Below, piece after piece: positions 30,923 to 45,900 of a stretch of DNA of 64,000 nt. Location: assembly GCA_002633005.1 (NCBI GenBank), contig NMRA01000063.1, forward strand, positions 1,144,457-1,208,456, in the 5' to 3' direction. The translations under genes and the position numbers were made by a program. A model generated the notes under the pieces. That model made no database searches. It was given only the letters and a program-made list of their open reading frames with translations, and had not been told where the DNA came from. This DNA is from Phoronis australis (lineage: Eukaryota; Phoronida; Phoronidae). Position 1 is the stretch's first letter. The number at the start of each line of letters is the position of its first letter.

Positions 30923-33900
30923 CTGCAACAAAACAAAACACCTATTGAAGAGATACTTAATCCAAAATAAAACAGTTTGAGTATTTGAGAATATAAGCAA
31001 CGTGCATCACTGCACAACTTTAAGTGTTTAAAGCCACCATTACCTTGTTTTGACAAGTGCCTACATTGTCACCATCATTCAACTGCATTCAATATCCAAA
31101 AAATGAAAAAAATGTAGGAGAGGCGACTTTAACAGAAAGTGTCTTAAATCCACGTACATGAGTCTGACGTATGAACATACCCAGCATCAGTGTGTCATGT
31201 CAACCAACATGTGCCGTATCCACGCTTCTCCAATGTTCCACAGGAAAGTGAAAAGAACCAAGTGAGGTCAAATACTAAGTTGTCACAAACGCAATGCCTC
31301 ACCATTAGTTATTATACCATAAACTGAGGGAAAACGATCAGCAACATCTGACGACTTTTCACACTAAACACAATGGTAGAGCACTAGTGCTGCGACTGGT
31401 TGTCCCAATCTTGCACACTATGCATCGACCAATAAAATAATGCTCCTAACTCAAGATCATCTAATTAACATATCGTCGGTATAGTATTTATGGGTGTTCT
31501 AATTAGGCAGCTGATCAACTGATGGAATTGTTTTTCGGTGTCTTTGATATGAACTTGCCGGTGATTTTAAGCACCTTAAAATTATCTTATTGACTGATCT
31601 GCTTAGAATAGAAACCAAATTGATGGGTAGATTCTAAGATGTTCTAAAATGTGCTTAAATTGGTGAAAAGTTCCAGAACATTGTAAGTGACTACCAATAC
31701 CAAGGCGTGGCTTAATGACGGTCACTTGAGTTGAATTAAAGTTAAATTGCCGTATCAACAGTTACACCATTAGTCAATAGACAGCAAGCTACATAGACAG
31801 CAGGTTATTGAATCAACGAGTGTAACAGTTGCTGGAAATGTCTCAGCATTTTATCACAAATCAAGGCTTCGCAGCACTGGCTGAAGCATAGAATGGACAT
31901 TACGTCAGACGTTTTGTTTGAGCAGGCTTGTGAACTTGCAGTCAAGATTAATAAAGTGATTAACTTGAACCAGTCTATCAATGTACTGAAAGCTATTAGC
32001 ACTGATCAGTTACAACCTGCACCCACCCATCCATGGGGTAAAACCTGAGACATTAATTGGGTCACGTGATGTTTTTTTTAATAACATTTAGCTAAAAACA
32101 GGTACATTGATAGCAACGGCAGTATCAATAATATGATCAAATTTTATTTGATATAAATGTACAAGGTGAAATCTCAAAAATGCTGTAACAGTTTTCTCAA
32201 ATATCTATTTGTTTTCGTTTTATGCAACTTAAGAGTTTTTTCATGAAAATTGAAAAAATCCTATTTTTGAAAGCCCCCATGCAAAAGTGAAATATTTCAA
32301 AAACAATTCATAACACAGTTTTGGAGAACAATGCATAAACCATAGTATCTCAAAGTGTCATGTGAATCCATTCAGACGTTTCTGAGATATGATGTTCTGA
32401 ATTTAGCCAAACTTGGAGATATTTCTAGGTCCCACAAAACATTAAACATATCAAGTAGCAACACATAGTCAACTTGAAATACAATCTGCGTGATGCAATG
32501 CTAGTCAAACGAAAATTTAATCCTGGCAGATTAATCAGATTGTGGCAAAAAAATCAGTAGGGGATATAGCTAATAATTGAAGCCCATCGTGTACACCTTA
32601 ATACAAACTCATTCACCATAATAATGATGATTCAAGGGCTCTGACAAACATAAAGCAGCGGACACCAAATATTTTATTACTCAAATAATAAAATTCCCAC
32701 TTGAAGGAATGATGTAAATTGTACATGATTAAAAACGGACTAGCACTGTTCACTCCTAGATAGAATCAGGTCTACCAAATTTTATAAAAATCCTTAATCA
32801 AACTAAAAACACATTATGGGAATTAGGTTGAAACACAGTGATGTTAGTAAGGTTTCAAGGAAAATTAAACATTGTTAAAAATTACTGAATTATTGAAAGT
32901 AGATTATAGCCAAGTTGTTTCAGCTTGATCCAGCTGAAGTCATGATAACAGAGGATAAAAAGTTTTAACTTTTGAATAGCATGGGCGAGGCACCATAGGG
33001 GGCTATAGCCCCCCCACTTACTTCACTGCTACACCACCCATGGGCATGGGCAGTGCACACCATAGGGAGCTGGGGGTCTATAGCCCCCCACTTATTTCAG
33101 TGTAGCGCCGCTGGTGAATAGGACTGGTTTTGGTGTAGCATGCGCAAACTAGGGCGCTGATAAGGATGAGCTATTCCTAAGTGAATTTGAGCAACGGATT
33201 TTAGACATTGACAGACATGAGAGGTAGGAATATTTGTCATCTCTTAAGTAAATTGGATAATAATGTACAGGTTGTACAAAAATGTCTTTATTATTGAAAC
33301 CTATGTTAAATGTTTTCATGTTAAAAAGGACTGCTCAGCTCTGGCAAGATTTAGATGTTTTAACACAAACCAGCAGTTGATATTGGCAGACACACTAGAT
33401 TACCAAGGGAAGAATCCATTTGCTTTATTGCATTGCTCTTTAAATAGTTTTGAAGAATGACATGTTTTATTAGAATCCCTGCTGACTATTGAATTGAGAA
33501 AGTGATACATCAATGTAAATGTGAATACCATAGTGTGGAGTATTAGAGCTGGTCTTTAACAAGTGTCATTGTTAAGTAAGTGCTAGGTCTGAAGTAAGCG
33601 TCGGCAACAGGAAAGAAAAAGTCTGACTGCAATTCACCATTTTACTGGATAGTCTAGGGCCCACTGTTAACATAATGCTTGGAAATTAATGTATAGATGC
33701 AAAGCAAGTGTTAAAAATCATGAGTGGAGAAATAGTTGTTTTAAAAACGTACATAAGGTGGACTCGAAGACATTCTCGCACTCATCTGGATATGATTCTT
33801 AAGTAAAACGAACACTGTTCACAAAAATTTTTGTTTTTAAGTATTAAACATCCCATGGAGTTGGTAACAACAGACATCAGTAAGTGAGCACCAGGTCTGC

Positions 33901-36900
33901 AAAACTGCCTCCCGTTGAGTAACGCTAGGACCTCGCTAAAAAGCAAGACTTCGCGAGATTATGTGAGATATTGTCGTGTATTTTAAATGAGAACACGTGA
34001 CTTTGACTAGGTTTTAGCTAGGTCCCAGCGTAGGTCCTAGCGTCTACTGAACGTTAACCAGACACTGAAATATTTTAAATGCCTACAGCAGCACCATCTT
34101 TGAAACCAACTGTTTGGGTTCATATTTTGAGTTGCAACCCTTGAGAGTCAATGTTCATAATGGGGCTATTCAGAGAATTCTCCTCACGATGTCGCTGCTG
34201 CACTAGTGGTGATTGAATTACGCATGCGTCGCTGTCTGCATGTAAACAGCTGGTAAAAAGACGGATTGTTATCAAAATACGTCGTCGCGCAAAGCCTTAT
34301 TATTGCTATTTTCTCTGGAGCAAATCTTTGACAAGTGGTCACAAATTACCAAAAGACCTAAAGTTACTACATTCGTGGAGCATTGCAGTCAAAAGGATCA
34401 ACCAACTGACAAAAAGTTTGTGGATGCTGAAGCCCCTTTCAAGTTGGGAGACTACATAACGTAACTTGGTGAGTTTTTAGCAATCAAGTTTCTATCGACA
34501 TCGTTCGGTGACGTTATCCCCACCAGTTACCCCTCTGAATAACGGGTTTATTGAATGGAACTAAGTGTTTCTTTTCGGAAACTCACCCAGGACTCGGATG
34601 CCGGGCGGGCTAGCAGCACATATTCACATATTGTCTGCCAGGGCCGGTGGAAATGCGCCCAATATAAGAGGTGTATGGTAGGTGACGCTCAGAAGTCAAG
34701 GATGACTTTCACAGCAGGTTCTCTTCAAAGCTATGTTATGTCCAATAAAATTCTCTAGACGAGTGAGTTTCCTTATTTTATGGTGGACTCCACCCCTTCG
34801 ACTACCAGATTAGTTACTGAATTAACCTATTCAGTAAACGTCATAACACTGCATTAGAATAAAAATTAACACCTTGTTGAGGTCAGATGCACATTTTAGG
34901 TATCATGAAAAATACACATTATTAAATCACTTTTAGCCTGTTTCACATAGTTTAATTCAGATCTTAAATAAGACTTGGGTACAAAGAATATTAGTTTCTA
35001 CATGTAAACATGAAGATGAAACGTCAAGTATGTTCTGCCTTACTAAAGTAGTTTTGTCTTGTGTTTTCTTTTATAATTTGTTAATATTTCTCCCGCTAAT
35101 CTGTTACAGGTGAGAGAAAACGACTGAAACCAGCCGCCTGACAGTCTATTTTACCTTTGGACAAAGTGAAAAGCAATCCTACATCATTAACCTGAGAGAA
35201 TCGAACAAAATTCTGAAATTTAGCCCTTGATATGCCTGATTTTGGACTCCATTTCTAAGGAAAATTACAATTGTTTTTAACAATGTTGTTTCTTTACATA
35301 CTTTTCTTGCATGTGGGACTTTTGTTGTGGACAAGTTAACACAAAACTTAAAATTGTTCAAAGGCCTTAAGAAAGCTCTGAAAATAATTACACACACAAA
35401 CAAATCAAATGCAAACAAGGGGAATACTTCATTTTGATCGCTGCACATTTCTAGAGGTCAACACTGAGGAAAACGACAATTTGCAAGCGTAAACACTAAT
35501 CATTTCAGCTTTATACAGAATAAGCACAACTGCACTGTGTGGGGCTTGAAAACTGAGGAAATATTGTGGTTTCAATTATTAGTGACAATTTTACCTATTG
35601 ATGAAAATTTTATTCATCATCAAAGTGCAACATTAACGGGCTTTCTACTAACGATAAGACAATCGATGTAGTCACTGAATGTCATTTCCCCATAATGTGT
35701 ACCAAATTGAAAAGTTTTTACCATTAGCATAAAGCCTTTCTTCTGAAAGGAAAAGTTAATGTCAAAGTGCGAAAGGACAGGTATTTATACCAGATGCTTT
35801 TGGTTTTCATTTCACTAGGATTGAGTTCCAATGACCAGTAGAAGCGCTTGTAAAAAGGTCCAGTTTTGGCATGTGGCTTTCCTTCATGTAATCACATTCA
35901 GCCTCAATAAAGTCCACAAATAGATTCTTGACAGTAAACACAACATCATATCACTTGACTCGTTTTGTGCCCAAAATCTGACCCTGAACTAGACCAGAGT
36001 GTCACTACGTCTTCTTTAGCTTCAATCCAGCATGTTTCTTCCAGGTAACGAAATAAGCTATTGTCCACACATGACTTATTGCCTATGAAAGGCCATCCTC
36101 ACCAACGAGGCTGGCTGGTGTAGCAGTCAGATATAGTCCCTCTTCACACACAAGCAACACGTTGTCTTATGGTAACTTCGTACTGAGATTCACATTTCAC
36201 CAGGGCCACTGACATGTACATTGTGCCATCAAGCACTAATGGTGTGTGGAAATACTGTGGGCCAGAGTAACAAAGCTTGTTCGTTGTCTCCGATGAAGAA
36301 AGTAGGCTTTAACAACAGCTCTACACTGGATGGGAAGATCTTGCTGGTTAGCTGCAGTCAACTGCTTAAAACCAATTTTTGTCCATTCAGGGTCGATGCA
36401 GAAGCGATGCATATCTCCTCTGCACAGTACAAGCCCTCAAACCTAAAAACCAAAGGTCACGTGAAAACAGACATGATAGATTTTCATTTCAACGTGTAAT
36501 AAATTTCCGGAAGACACAGGATAGGGAGTAAACAAATAGTCTAATGTCTTTCACGTAGCCTTTGCCATGGCATTGGGCTTGGATTGTAATCTCACTAACC
36601 AATATCGAGTTAAACATTCAGCATTCATTGATGTAACTGTCACTGATAAACCTTTTAGAAATCATTCCAAACAATAATACTGCTTTGATGTACGAAAACA
36701 TTCCGAGTGCTACGTCAAGTATCGTAACACGCATCGCAACAAACAAAGATTAACCCAACTGGCGACTGCCGTGAAGTCGACATCGGCGAGTATCTCAGTT
36801 AACAGGCATCAGTAGAATAAGCATGGAATAATTGTTAAAATAATCACAAACCTTACCTTTGTATAATGTCGTGCTTACTTTCATAGAAGCATCCTTTTCA

Positions 36901-39900
36901 CGCAATCACAGATTCAGTTGGTACGCCTACAAGCCATTTCACCATGTATTTAAAGGGCTCGCGAAATCGAGGCTGTTAATCTATCACCACTAGTACATGC
37001 GCGCCCTCTAGTTAACGTAAATTTTCCGAATAGCCCCATTACACTTGATAACAGAATGGAGTTCATCCATTGCTTGAGTGGAAAGAACTGCAACCACAAA
37101 CACTGACTTACTCCAGTTTGAACTTTTGCATGCAAAGCCAGTTTGACCTAATAGCACTGTACAGGTTTTTAAAGCAACGTCAAAACATCAAATTGCTCTC
37201 AGGACTAACAAAGATGGTCATCAACCTATTGGGTAGCTGTTGAATGGTGACATTTGACAAAAGCTTGCACAAAACTACCTCCATTTCATCCACCTCCAAA
37301 TCCTCCACATTTCCACTGTACACTCGGTAGATAGGAGAGATGAATGCAGATGATCTACAAACAAACAAAACTTTCACTCACTGTATTCTAGACAATACCT
37401 CTCTACAGTGCAACATGATTTGGAAATGTTCCTACCAACAATTATTTGACCTCATAAACAGCAAGAACAAGCCAAGGTCCATCTCATTTCGCTACCAAGT
37501 GAGCACAATGACCTCTCCTAACAACAAATTGGAATTTGATACTCTGTTGACTAAATCATAACACTTCACTCACTTGATGAGCAGATAGGGGTCAAAGGGA
37601 AAGAACTCATCGAGTACGTTGAGACTAGTAAGCCCAGACGAACCATCGGGGTCTACCACAGGTAGTGTACACCGGTTGTTTCGCTCAATAATGGTATCAC
37701 AAAAAGCTAACTGATGTTGCCTGAAACAGATCAGAAAGTTAGAACATCAATAGCAATTATGACTTAAAGGGACATTGTCAGTTTTATGGAATTAGAGGGA
37801 GAGGGGGAGGGAGGGAGGGAGCGAGGGAAGGAGAAGAAGGGAGACTTTATACAGTTATTAGCTTTGATCATAACTATAAAGCAACAGAATCCATAGTTTT
37901 AGTGATTTTATTACAAGTCACCAATTTTCACCACTGTAAGCCATTTAGAGCAAGGGGCTTTACCAGTTAAGGATGCTTAAAATACTCTGTCAATTATTGA
38001 CTGGGATTTAGCTCTGCCCACAGAGGAAACGGCTGTGACTACGAGAGTGGCACGTTCAAATCCATGATGAGGCTAACTAAAGAAAATCACTTTTCTTGGA
38101 AATAATGTTACTTAAGGCATGCGTCCTTCTTAACTTGACACAAATTTTAGTGGAAGATGATGGAAAGGATTATTTTAGAAAACTAAGCACCGTGAAGCAT
38201 TAAACAAATGCTGCAAGTTCATAACAATGTAAAACCACAATACGTTTTATGATACACCATGAAAGTTCACTAAACTTTGCCACACATGAATAAATATTAT
38301 GCAGTTCATTTTAATACATTTCTCCTAGACTAAGCAAAGCGGTAAAATCTCACCAATTTCAGACAAGAATAATTTAATTACCAAAATTGCCCATTTTCAT
38401 TTTTCAAAGGTTTTTAACATTGTAACGTAAGCTCACATTTTTTCAAAGCCTTCTCTCGTGGTTACTATGGTAACAAAACTTGAACGTGGAAAACACATTA
38501 ATCTGGAGTGACACATCTTTCAGGGGAAAAATGATATAAAATAAAACTTCACTTGTTAACATATTATGTTTTTAACTGGTGAAATTTTACTGGATGCTTC
38601 TAATTATTATCTTCCATGAAATACCTTGTGATGGAGGCAAATGTTTTGACAACAATTGGTAAACACATCTTGAGAGGATTTAAACGACACGTGACAATCG
38701 ACTGGAAATTAAGACTTTGCACAAATTTGAAACCTGTAAAGGCAAAGAAATAAAAACATTTTGTCACAAGAATAATCAATATCAGTTAAGTACCAATTTG
38801 CAACTTCTAGTTACAAAAAGAGCTTGCCCATAGATTGTTGAGGTAAAATAAAACTACCTGCGATGATCATCAACATTTGTTTTATTTGAAAACACACACA
38901 ACTTGTTCAAAAATGTCATGGATACTTTGACATTTTTTGCCAACATAATTAGAAGCCTTTAAAGTAGACAGCTTTAAACAGAAGAATTCATTCAACGCAT
39001 CTTAAATCAAATTGTTATAGCTTTTAGCACCTCTGCAACACAGTACATGGCACCTCTGCAACACAGTACATGGCAAAATGCATTACACATTAAATGAAAC
39101 TAATTAGTCAGGATTTGAATATACCTTTCTTGGTTTCAAGTAATTCTTTGTGCCTGAATATAAAGACATAGAAGATGGCCTGACATACAGAGTAGAATGT
39201 GCCATGATGTAGTATGTTGGCTTGACTTGTCGTTTCATTGACTTGAAGAATGTAGCGATGAACCCACTCACACATCAGATCAACAGATGCTGTGACGGTG
39301 CTGAAAAAGAAACACCTTTTAATTAGACCACGTTCTCCTTTAAAATACGGTCACATATTGTTTGTCTCTTAGCTTCATAGTAATTCATGAGCTTGGGAAG
39401 AACTGACAGATGATCATTCATTACTGATAGCTGACCATTCAGACATGTCATTTTATACACTGAAAGCAAATAGATGGAAACAGGATGGTTCTGTAACAAA
39501 ACACGAGATAAGTTGGCACATTGAGATTATCAGGAGAAGGCTACCTTTTTCATGTCATTTTTAGTACAAATATGGTTCATTGATTATCCCAGACATTTGT
39601 TTCGGTTAATAATTATAGCTTTCCGTAATTCTATTAATTAGTTGTGTCATGTTTAGGGGGTTAAGAATTTCCTGCCATTTCGTTTTCATATAGTCTGACG
39701 GTGTGAACTGTTGAGTCAGTCATTGTTTTACCTTGGTTTTGATAAGTTCAGTTCTCATTTCCGTTTGTTTACAAGTCAGTGAGCATGCCGCACGGTTGCT
39801 GTGTACTCATTATCGTCTCACGCACTTTGGGTATGCCATTATGCAGCTTTCCGTAATCAACATTTTTTTTGAGCTGGGAAGAGTTAAAGACATCAATGGC

Positions 39901-42900
39901 CTCCTAAGGTGCTCCTCTATGCTCAAAATATATTTACTACAACATTGATGGTCTAGTCAGTGTGAGGCATAATTTTACGAAAAGCTTGTTGAGGATCCCC
40001 ATGAAAAGCAGTGAGCACTGATGGGGACCCTCATTGTAAATATTACAATTAATAAAAAATAAGTCGAATGGAGGCCGTAAGGGACGAGTACCGTCTCTTG
40101 CAACTGTGCTGGCCCAGTGCAGACGTTAATACTGTCTAATAAATCTAACGCTGTCTAGTGAATGAATTATTTGAACTGACAATTTGTACGTAATTTACAA
40201 AAAAATTAAATGAAACAAAAATTTAGACAAAAAAAACAATAGATGTTCAACTTATCAATGACAATATTAAGTTTACAAGATACCTATCAGCAAAGTTTTG
40301 TGTTAAAAGAGGGTCAATAAGTACTCCAGAGAATCCAGTATCTCAACTTACCTCAACTGAACAAATGTTCCCCTCGCTATCAAGCTTGATAAATAAGACA
40401 CTGCAGCCTGTCTGAAGATTGTTTGGGTGTTAATTTCCTGAACCTTTTTCCACAGATAATCAATAAAACCTTCCACAAGTGGCTGGAAATCAAAACATCA
40501 CCAAGATTAACTAAATGAGCTACAAGCGCTTTGATATAGTATGAGATTTATAATTGTTGCTCATATCAAAAGCTAACTGTAGTTTACTGATACATGGCAA
40601 TGAGACCAAGGTTTCAAACAATGAAGAATAGAGGTTACAAACATTTTTAAGTCTGGTCTGCACGCCACCTGTCGACCATAGCAGGTGACCTAATGAATAG
40701 AGGTTACATGACAGGAACAAAACAAAATAGAGATTACAGGACAAGAACAAAACAAAATAGAGACTAAAGGATAGGAACAAATCAAAACAGAGAGTATAGG
40801 ACAGGAACAAAACAATAGAGATTACAGGACAGGAACAAAACAGAATAGACATTACAGGACAGGAACAAACAGAATAGAGATTACAGGACAGGAATAAACC
40901 AATAGAGATTACAGAACAGGAACAAAACAGAATAGAGATTACAGGACAGGAACCAATGAATAGAGATTACAGGACAGGAATAAAACAGAATAGAGATTAG
41001 GGACAGGAACAAAACAGAATAGAGATTACAGGACAGGAACAAAACAGAATAGATTACAGGACAGGAACAAAACAATAGAGGTTACAGGACAGGAACCAAT
41101 GAATAGAGATTACAGGACAGGAATAAAACAGAATAGAGATTACAGGACAAGAACAAAACAGAATAGATTACAGGACAGGAACAAAACAATAGAGGTTACA
41201 GGACAGGAACAAAACAGAATAGAGGTTGCAGTACAGGAACAAACAAAATAGAGATTACAGGACAGGAACAAAACAGAATAGAGGTTACAGGACAGGAACA
41301 AAACAATAGCGGTTACAGGACAGGAACAAAACAAAAAAGAGGTTACAGGACAGGAAAAAACAGAATAGAGGTTACAGGACAGGAACAAATCAGAATAGTG
41401 GTTACACAACAGGAACAAAACAAAATTGTGTTTCAATTTAGCTGAGTCAGTAATTATCAAAGCAGTGGAATCTTTAGTTTTAGTTTTAAATATTCATGAG
41501 ATTTTATCTGGTCGAAAATTGTCAAAACTTCTGTGTATTTCAAATAATTAAATTTTCTTTTTAACTAAACTAAGCTTCTTTTCTGGTTTTTCACCAAGTT
41601 CAAAGAAATTTCTTTGAAGATTTGTGTGACAAAGACATGACATTCTCACCCTTGGAAACAGAACAGTGTGACATGACACAATTTAAACTAAGACCGTAGT
41701 ACAGAATATTGACTTGAAACACTTCCTTATTCCAGTTATGGCCTCACCTGTTTAAAACTGCAAACATAAAATATGAAGAATTGCACGTGACTTGAAGCAT
41801 AGGTAGGTAGAAGGATATTTTCAAACACTTGTAGCAGTTCCCTGTACAACTGTTTGGTAGCTTCCCAGTCCAGCACATCTGAAGCAAATTTTATTGTAGA
41901 AAAAAATCAATCTATTCGTAATCTGTGAAAAAAACACATTTTACATGAACAAATTAACACAAATTAGGACACTACAGAAACAGTTGCCATGGTCAATTCC
42001 ATGTTATACTTGGGCTGAATCCTAACGCAACATTGCTGAGCTACATATAACCTGATATATCCATGCAATTGGGCAATATTTCCTTAATTATATAACTACT
42101 GATGCTTCATTCCTGCGATTTCTTCGTTTGTCAGACTGACATACATTGATGTACAACATGTTGTGTTCAGTAATATGAGGCCTCAGCAGTCAGTAAGTGG
42201 TCAGACAATGAAAGTAACATCTGGAAGTGCAGGCAATGAAAGTAACATCTGGAAGTGCAGGCAGCTTGGATAAAAAGCGATATTACATGGCCACGAAAGG
42301 AAGTCGTTGTTCTGTGTTTAGCCACTCAGAGAACAGTGGCCAAATAAAGGAAGTCATCGTTGAATGTATAGCCACTCAGAGAACAGTGTGTAGCCACTCA
42401 GAGAACAGTGGTCAAATAAAGCATCTTAAATTTAATCATTGCTGTACAACAAAAGAGAAATACGCTTGAAACTTAATGTAGTTGGCTACAGTGCCACTTT
42501 AACATATCACAAGTCTGATACAATGTTGTATTGTCACATCCAAAGGGCCATATGGACTGATGTAGAGCAATACGTCACATTCAAAGGGTCATATGGACTG
42601 AGGTAGAGCAATATGTCACATCCAAAGGGCCATATGGACTGAGGTAGAGCAATATGTCACATTCAAAGGGTCATATGGACTGAGGTACAGCAATATGTCA
42701 CATTCAAAGGGCCATATGGACTGAGGTAGAGCAATATGTCACATCCAAAGGGTCATGTGGACTGAGGTAGAGCAATATGTCACATTCAAAGGGCCATATG
42801 GACTGAGGTAGAGCAATATGTCATATTCAAAGGGTCATATGGACTGATGTAGAGCAATATGTCACATCCAAAGGGCCATATGGACTGATGTAGAGCAATA

Positions 42901-45900
42901 TGTCACATTCAAAGGGTCATATGGACTAAGGTAGAGCAAAATGTTACATCCAAAGGGTCATGTGGACTGAGGTACAGCAATATGTCATATTCAAAGGGTC
43001 ATATGGACTGAGGTAGAGCAATATGTCATATTCAAAGGGTCATATGGACTGAGGTAGAGCAATATGTCACATCCAAAGGGTCATATGGACTGAGGTAGAG
43101 CAACGTCACATCCAAAGGGTCATATGGACTGAGGTACAGCAATATGTCAAATTCAAAGAGTCATATGGACCGAGGTAGAGCAACAGAAGGATCAGTGGTT
43201 CAGTAATAATAAAATATACATAACATTTACAAGTTAGACATTTTTGCGCAAAACTTTATGGCAGAAGCTTTCCATTTGGAACTTGGAACCAATCACACTA
43301 AGTCACACACTAACTACAAAATAGGCACAGTTAACTGAACACGCAGTACTCTACCTTGTTTAAAACAGGATTGTTTGATGTACTGATAAAACAGGTCGAG
43401 TAAAATGTCCAACTTGTGCGCTTCCTTGTGAGCCAATCTTTCCTGAGATTCTTCGAACTTTTTGTCAGACTTTTCAGCGCTGGACAGATCTTCTGTATCC
43501 TGAAAAATAAACAGACCAGTAGTTTAAACTTGCAATATACACAGTCACAGACAAACCCATGACAGAAACAAGAGAGATTTCTGATAAAGTGATAACCAAA
43601 CATTCAGAGACTTAATGGGAATTTCTGGCACCAAATCCATGGTGTATTTTGGGAAAGCAACATTCTTTTCTTTCTAGTGCCCTAAATTAAAGCTTGGGCC
43701 TATAAAAGGAAATTGAAGTAGCAAAATGGGAGTGACAACTGCTACGTGGAATATAGAGAATTTATGGTACCTGTGGTGTGTTTAGTTAACTGTTACCAGT
43801 GGTATGGTTAGTTAAGGTTATTTATGGTACGAGTGGTACAGTTAGTTAAGATTATTTATGGTACCAGTGGCATAGTGAGTTGTGGTTATTTATGGTATCA
43901 GTGGTATGATTAGTTGTGTCAACAATGCAAAAACATGATGCTATGTGTTTTTGCCTTGTTAACAATGTACATGTGTTCATGACCAAGTCTTCGAGCTAGT
44001 GAATCCATATTTTCTAGACTACCTCAAAAAAGTAATCAGACAAAACACCATTTCCTGTCAACAGCAAAAAGACTGGTAAGAATGATTAGGTCGACAAACT
44101 TCTAATTACATAATGGCTTAGCCACCATACTAACTTTTATGTTAATTCCCCTTCATTCTCAGTCATCAGGGGATACTCACACTGAGAGAAGGTTTCCTGA
44201 TGATGAATTCACCTTCCACCAAGCCACCATGATGGTGAAGTTCAGCCATCTTGTTTGAGTACTTTCAGTGTGTACATGACAGCAGGGACTCATCTAGGAT
44301 TTGAAAATTGGGGGTCCAAATTCGTGAGACTGACGAGTCGTGCAAAGCGCAAATCTGAGGCGCGCAGCACTGATGGGGGGCAGGTGTGGGGGGAAGGTGG
44401 GGTGGGAGGTGGGGGGAGGTGTAGGGGTGGGGGGATTCCCCCACCCGCCGAGGAAAAAATTGTTATATAAATAAGGTCATTTCTTTGCATCTTATTTGCA
44501 TGTCTTTTTCTTGTTCAAAGGACGGCACATAGGGAAACTAAACAAAAATTAGTAGGTTTGTTCCATTCAGGATGTGTGTATTGTCATTAGACTGCAAAAA
44601 TCAAGATCTGTAAATCTCTTTAGTATGATAATCTGCGTAGAGTTGCATGTCACTTAGACAGATAGTCCACAGCATGTATTGAGTAAAGGACTCAATGTAT
44701 CTTGAAGCTCTCAAAAGAGAAGTGTATTACTTTAATGCAGTTGAGAAACCATTTAAAATTATGAGAAGACAATGAAGTTGCATTCGAAAGGACATGAAGA
44801 AATATATCCTAGAGTACATGTCTACGTTTCATTACATTGCACAGTACTGCAATTCACAAGTCTACAAAAACAAGACCATATCCTCCACAAATTCACAACT
44901 CAGTACCACCAGTGCTCAACACGGCGAAAATTTCCACTGGAAAATAGGAGTGAGGGCGTATGTGCACTCGCGCGTGTATACCCACACTTGGCTTCGTAAA
45001 GGATCGTGACCAAAAAAAACGTCGAAACTCTGTGTTTGAATTTGGCATTCATATCTTTACGTTTCTAAACGTTTTCCCGAGCGCTTTACTCGTAAATTTC
45101 ACGTCGTTTGGCTACAAGCGTCGCCAGTGGTCGCCGGGGACATCGTAGTTGTTAACTTGACGTCTTTTGCAGTGCATTATAAGTGGACGCTTTGTTGAAT
45201 TGAAACTTACCAGGTTGAAAGTCAATCACAGTCTTTCATAGTACGCTACAAGAAATTTATTCTTAAAAAGAACCATTCTTTTCTCGCAGTTTAAGAGTCA
45301 AATCCCCCTGCCTGGTTCGCGGCCGAAGTAACAGGTGCTGTGCACGTGACTGGCTGACCTACTTTTTCCATATACGGCACGCAATGCCACACACAGAGGA
45401 TAAAGTCGAATCACCCAATAATCATGGAATTCCACAAAAAGTTGAACTATTTCGAGGCATTTACTTTCATGCTAAGTTAGTCTTTGAATACGTAACCAAC
45501 ATTACACACCACATTTTTTCTCGTAAAGTTTGCACTGCATTCTCGCGCATCAATACAAGTCGTTTGGCCGTGCGGATTTTTTGATATTTTTTCATTCATT
45601 CGTTAGAGTTGCAACGGAACTATGCGAACATACTAAGGAAGTTTGCGCTAAGTTTTATCTGGTTTGCATGTTCAACGACATTGATGGCATTTGTATGACA
45701 GGTCAATGCTAGAATTTCGGCGGGTATCATTTTTTTCGAAGTGTACATTCTCAGCTATTTCAAATTGGCTGCTCTGTCGAATACATCGACTGCCGCTTCA
45801 ACTTCCGCGTCGACAACTAGCATTAGGGGTACGGCAAATCCTTCGAACTTCGGGTGTGGGTTCTTCAATTTCAAAGATTAAGTGTCCATGTACGGGTAGT

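Noticed and set aside
40520-41460. Hydrophobic, Cys/Leu-rich - strand frames resembling membrane proteins
   Set aside because: Translation of the 30-bp intronic minisatellite of RRN3.
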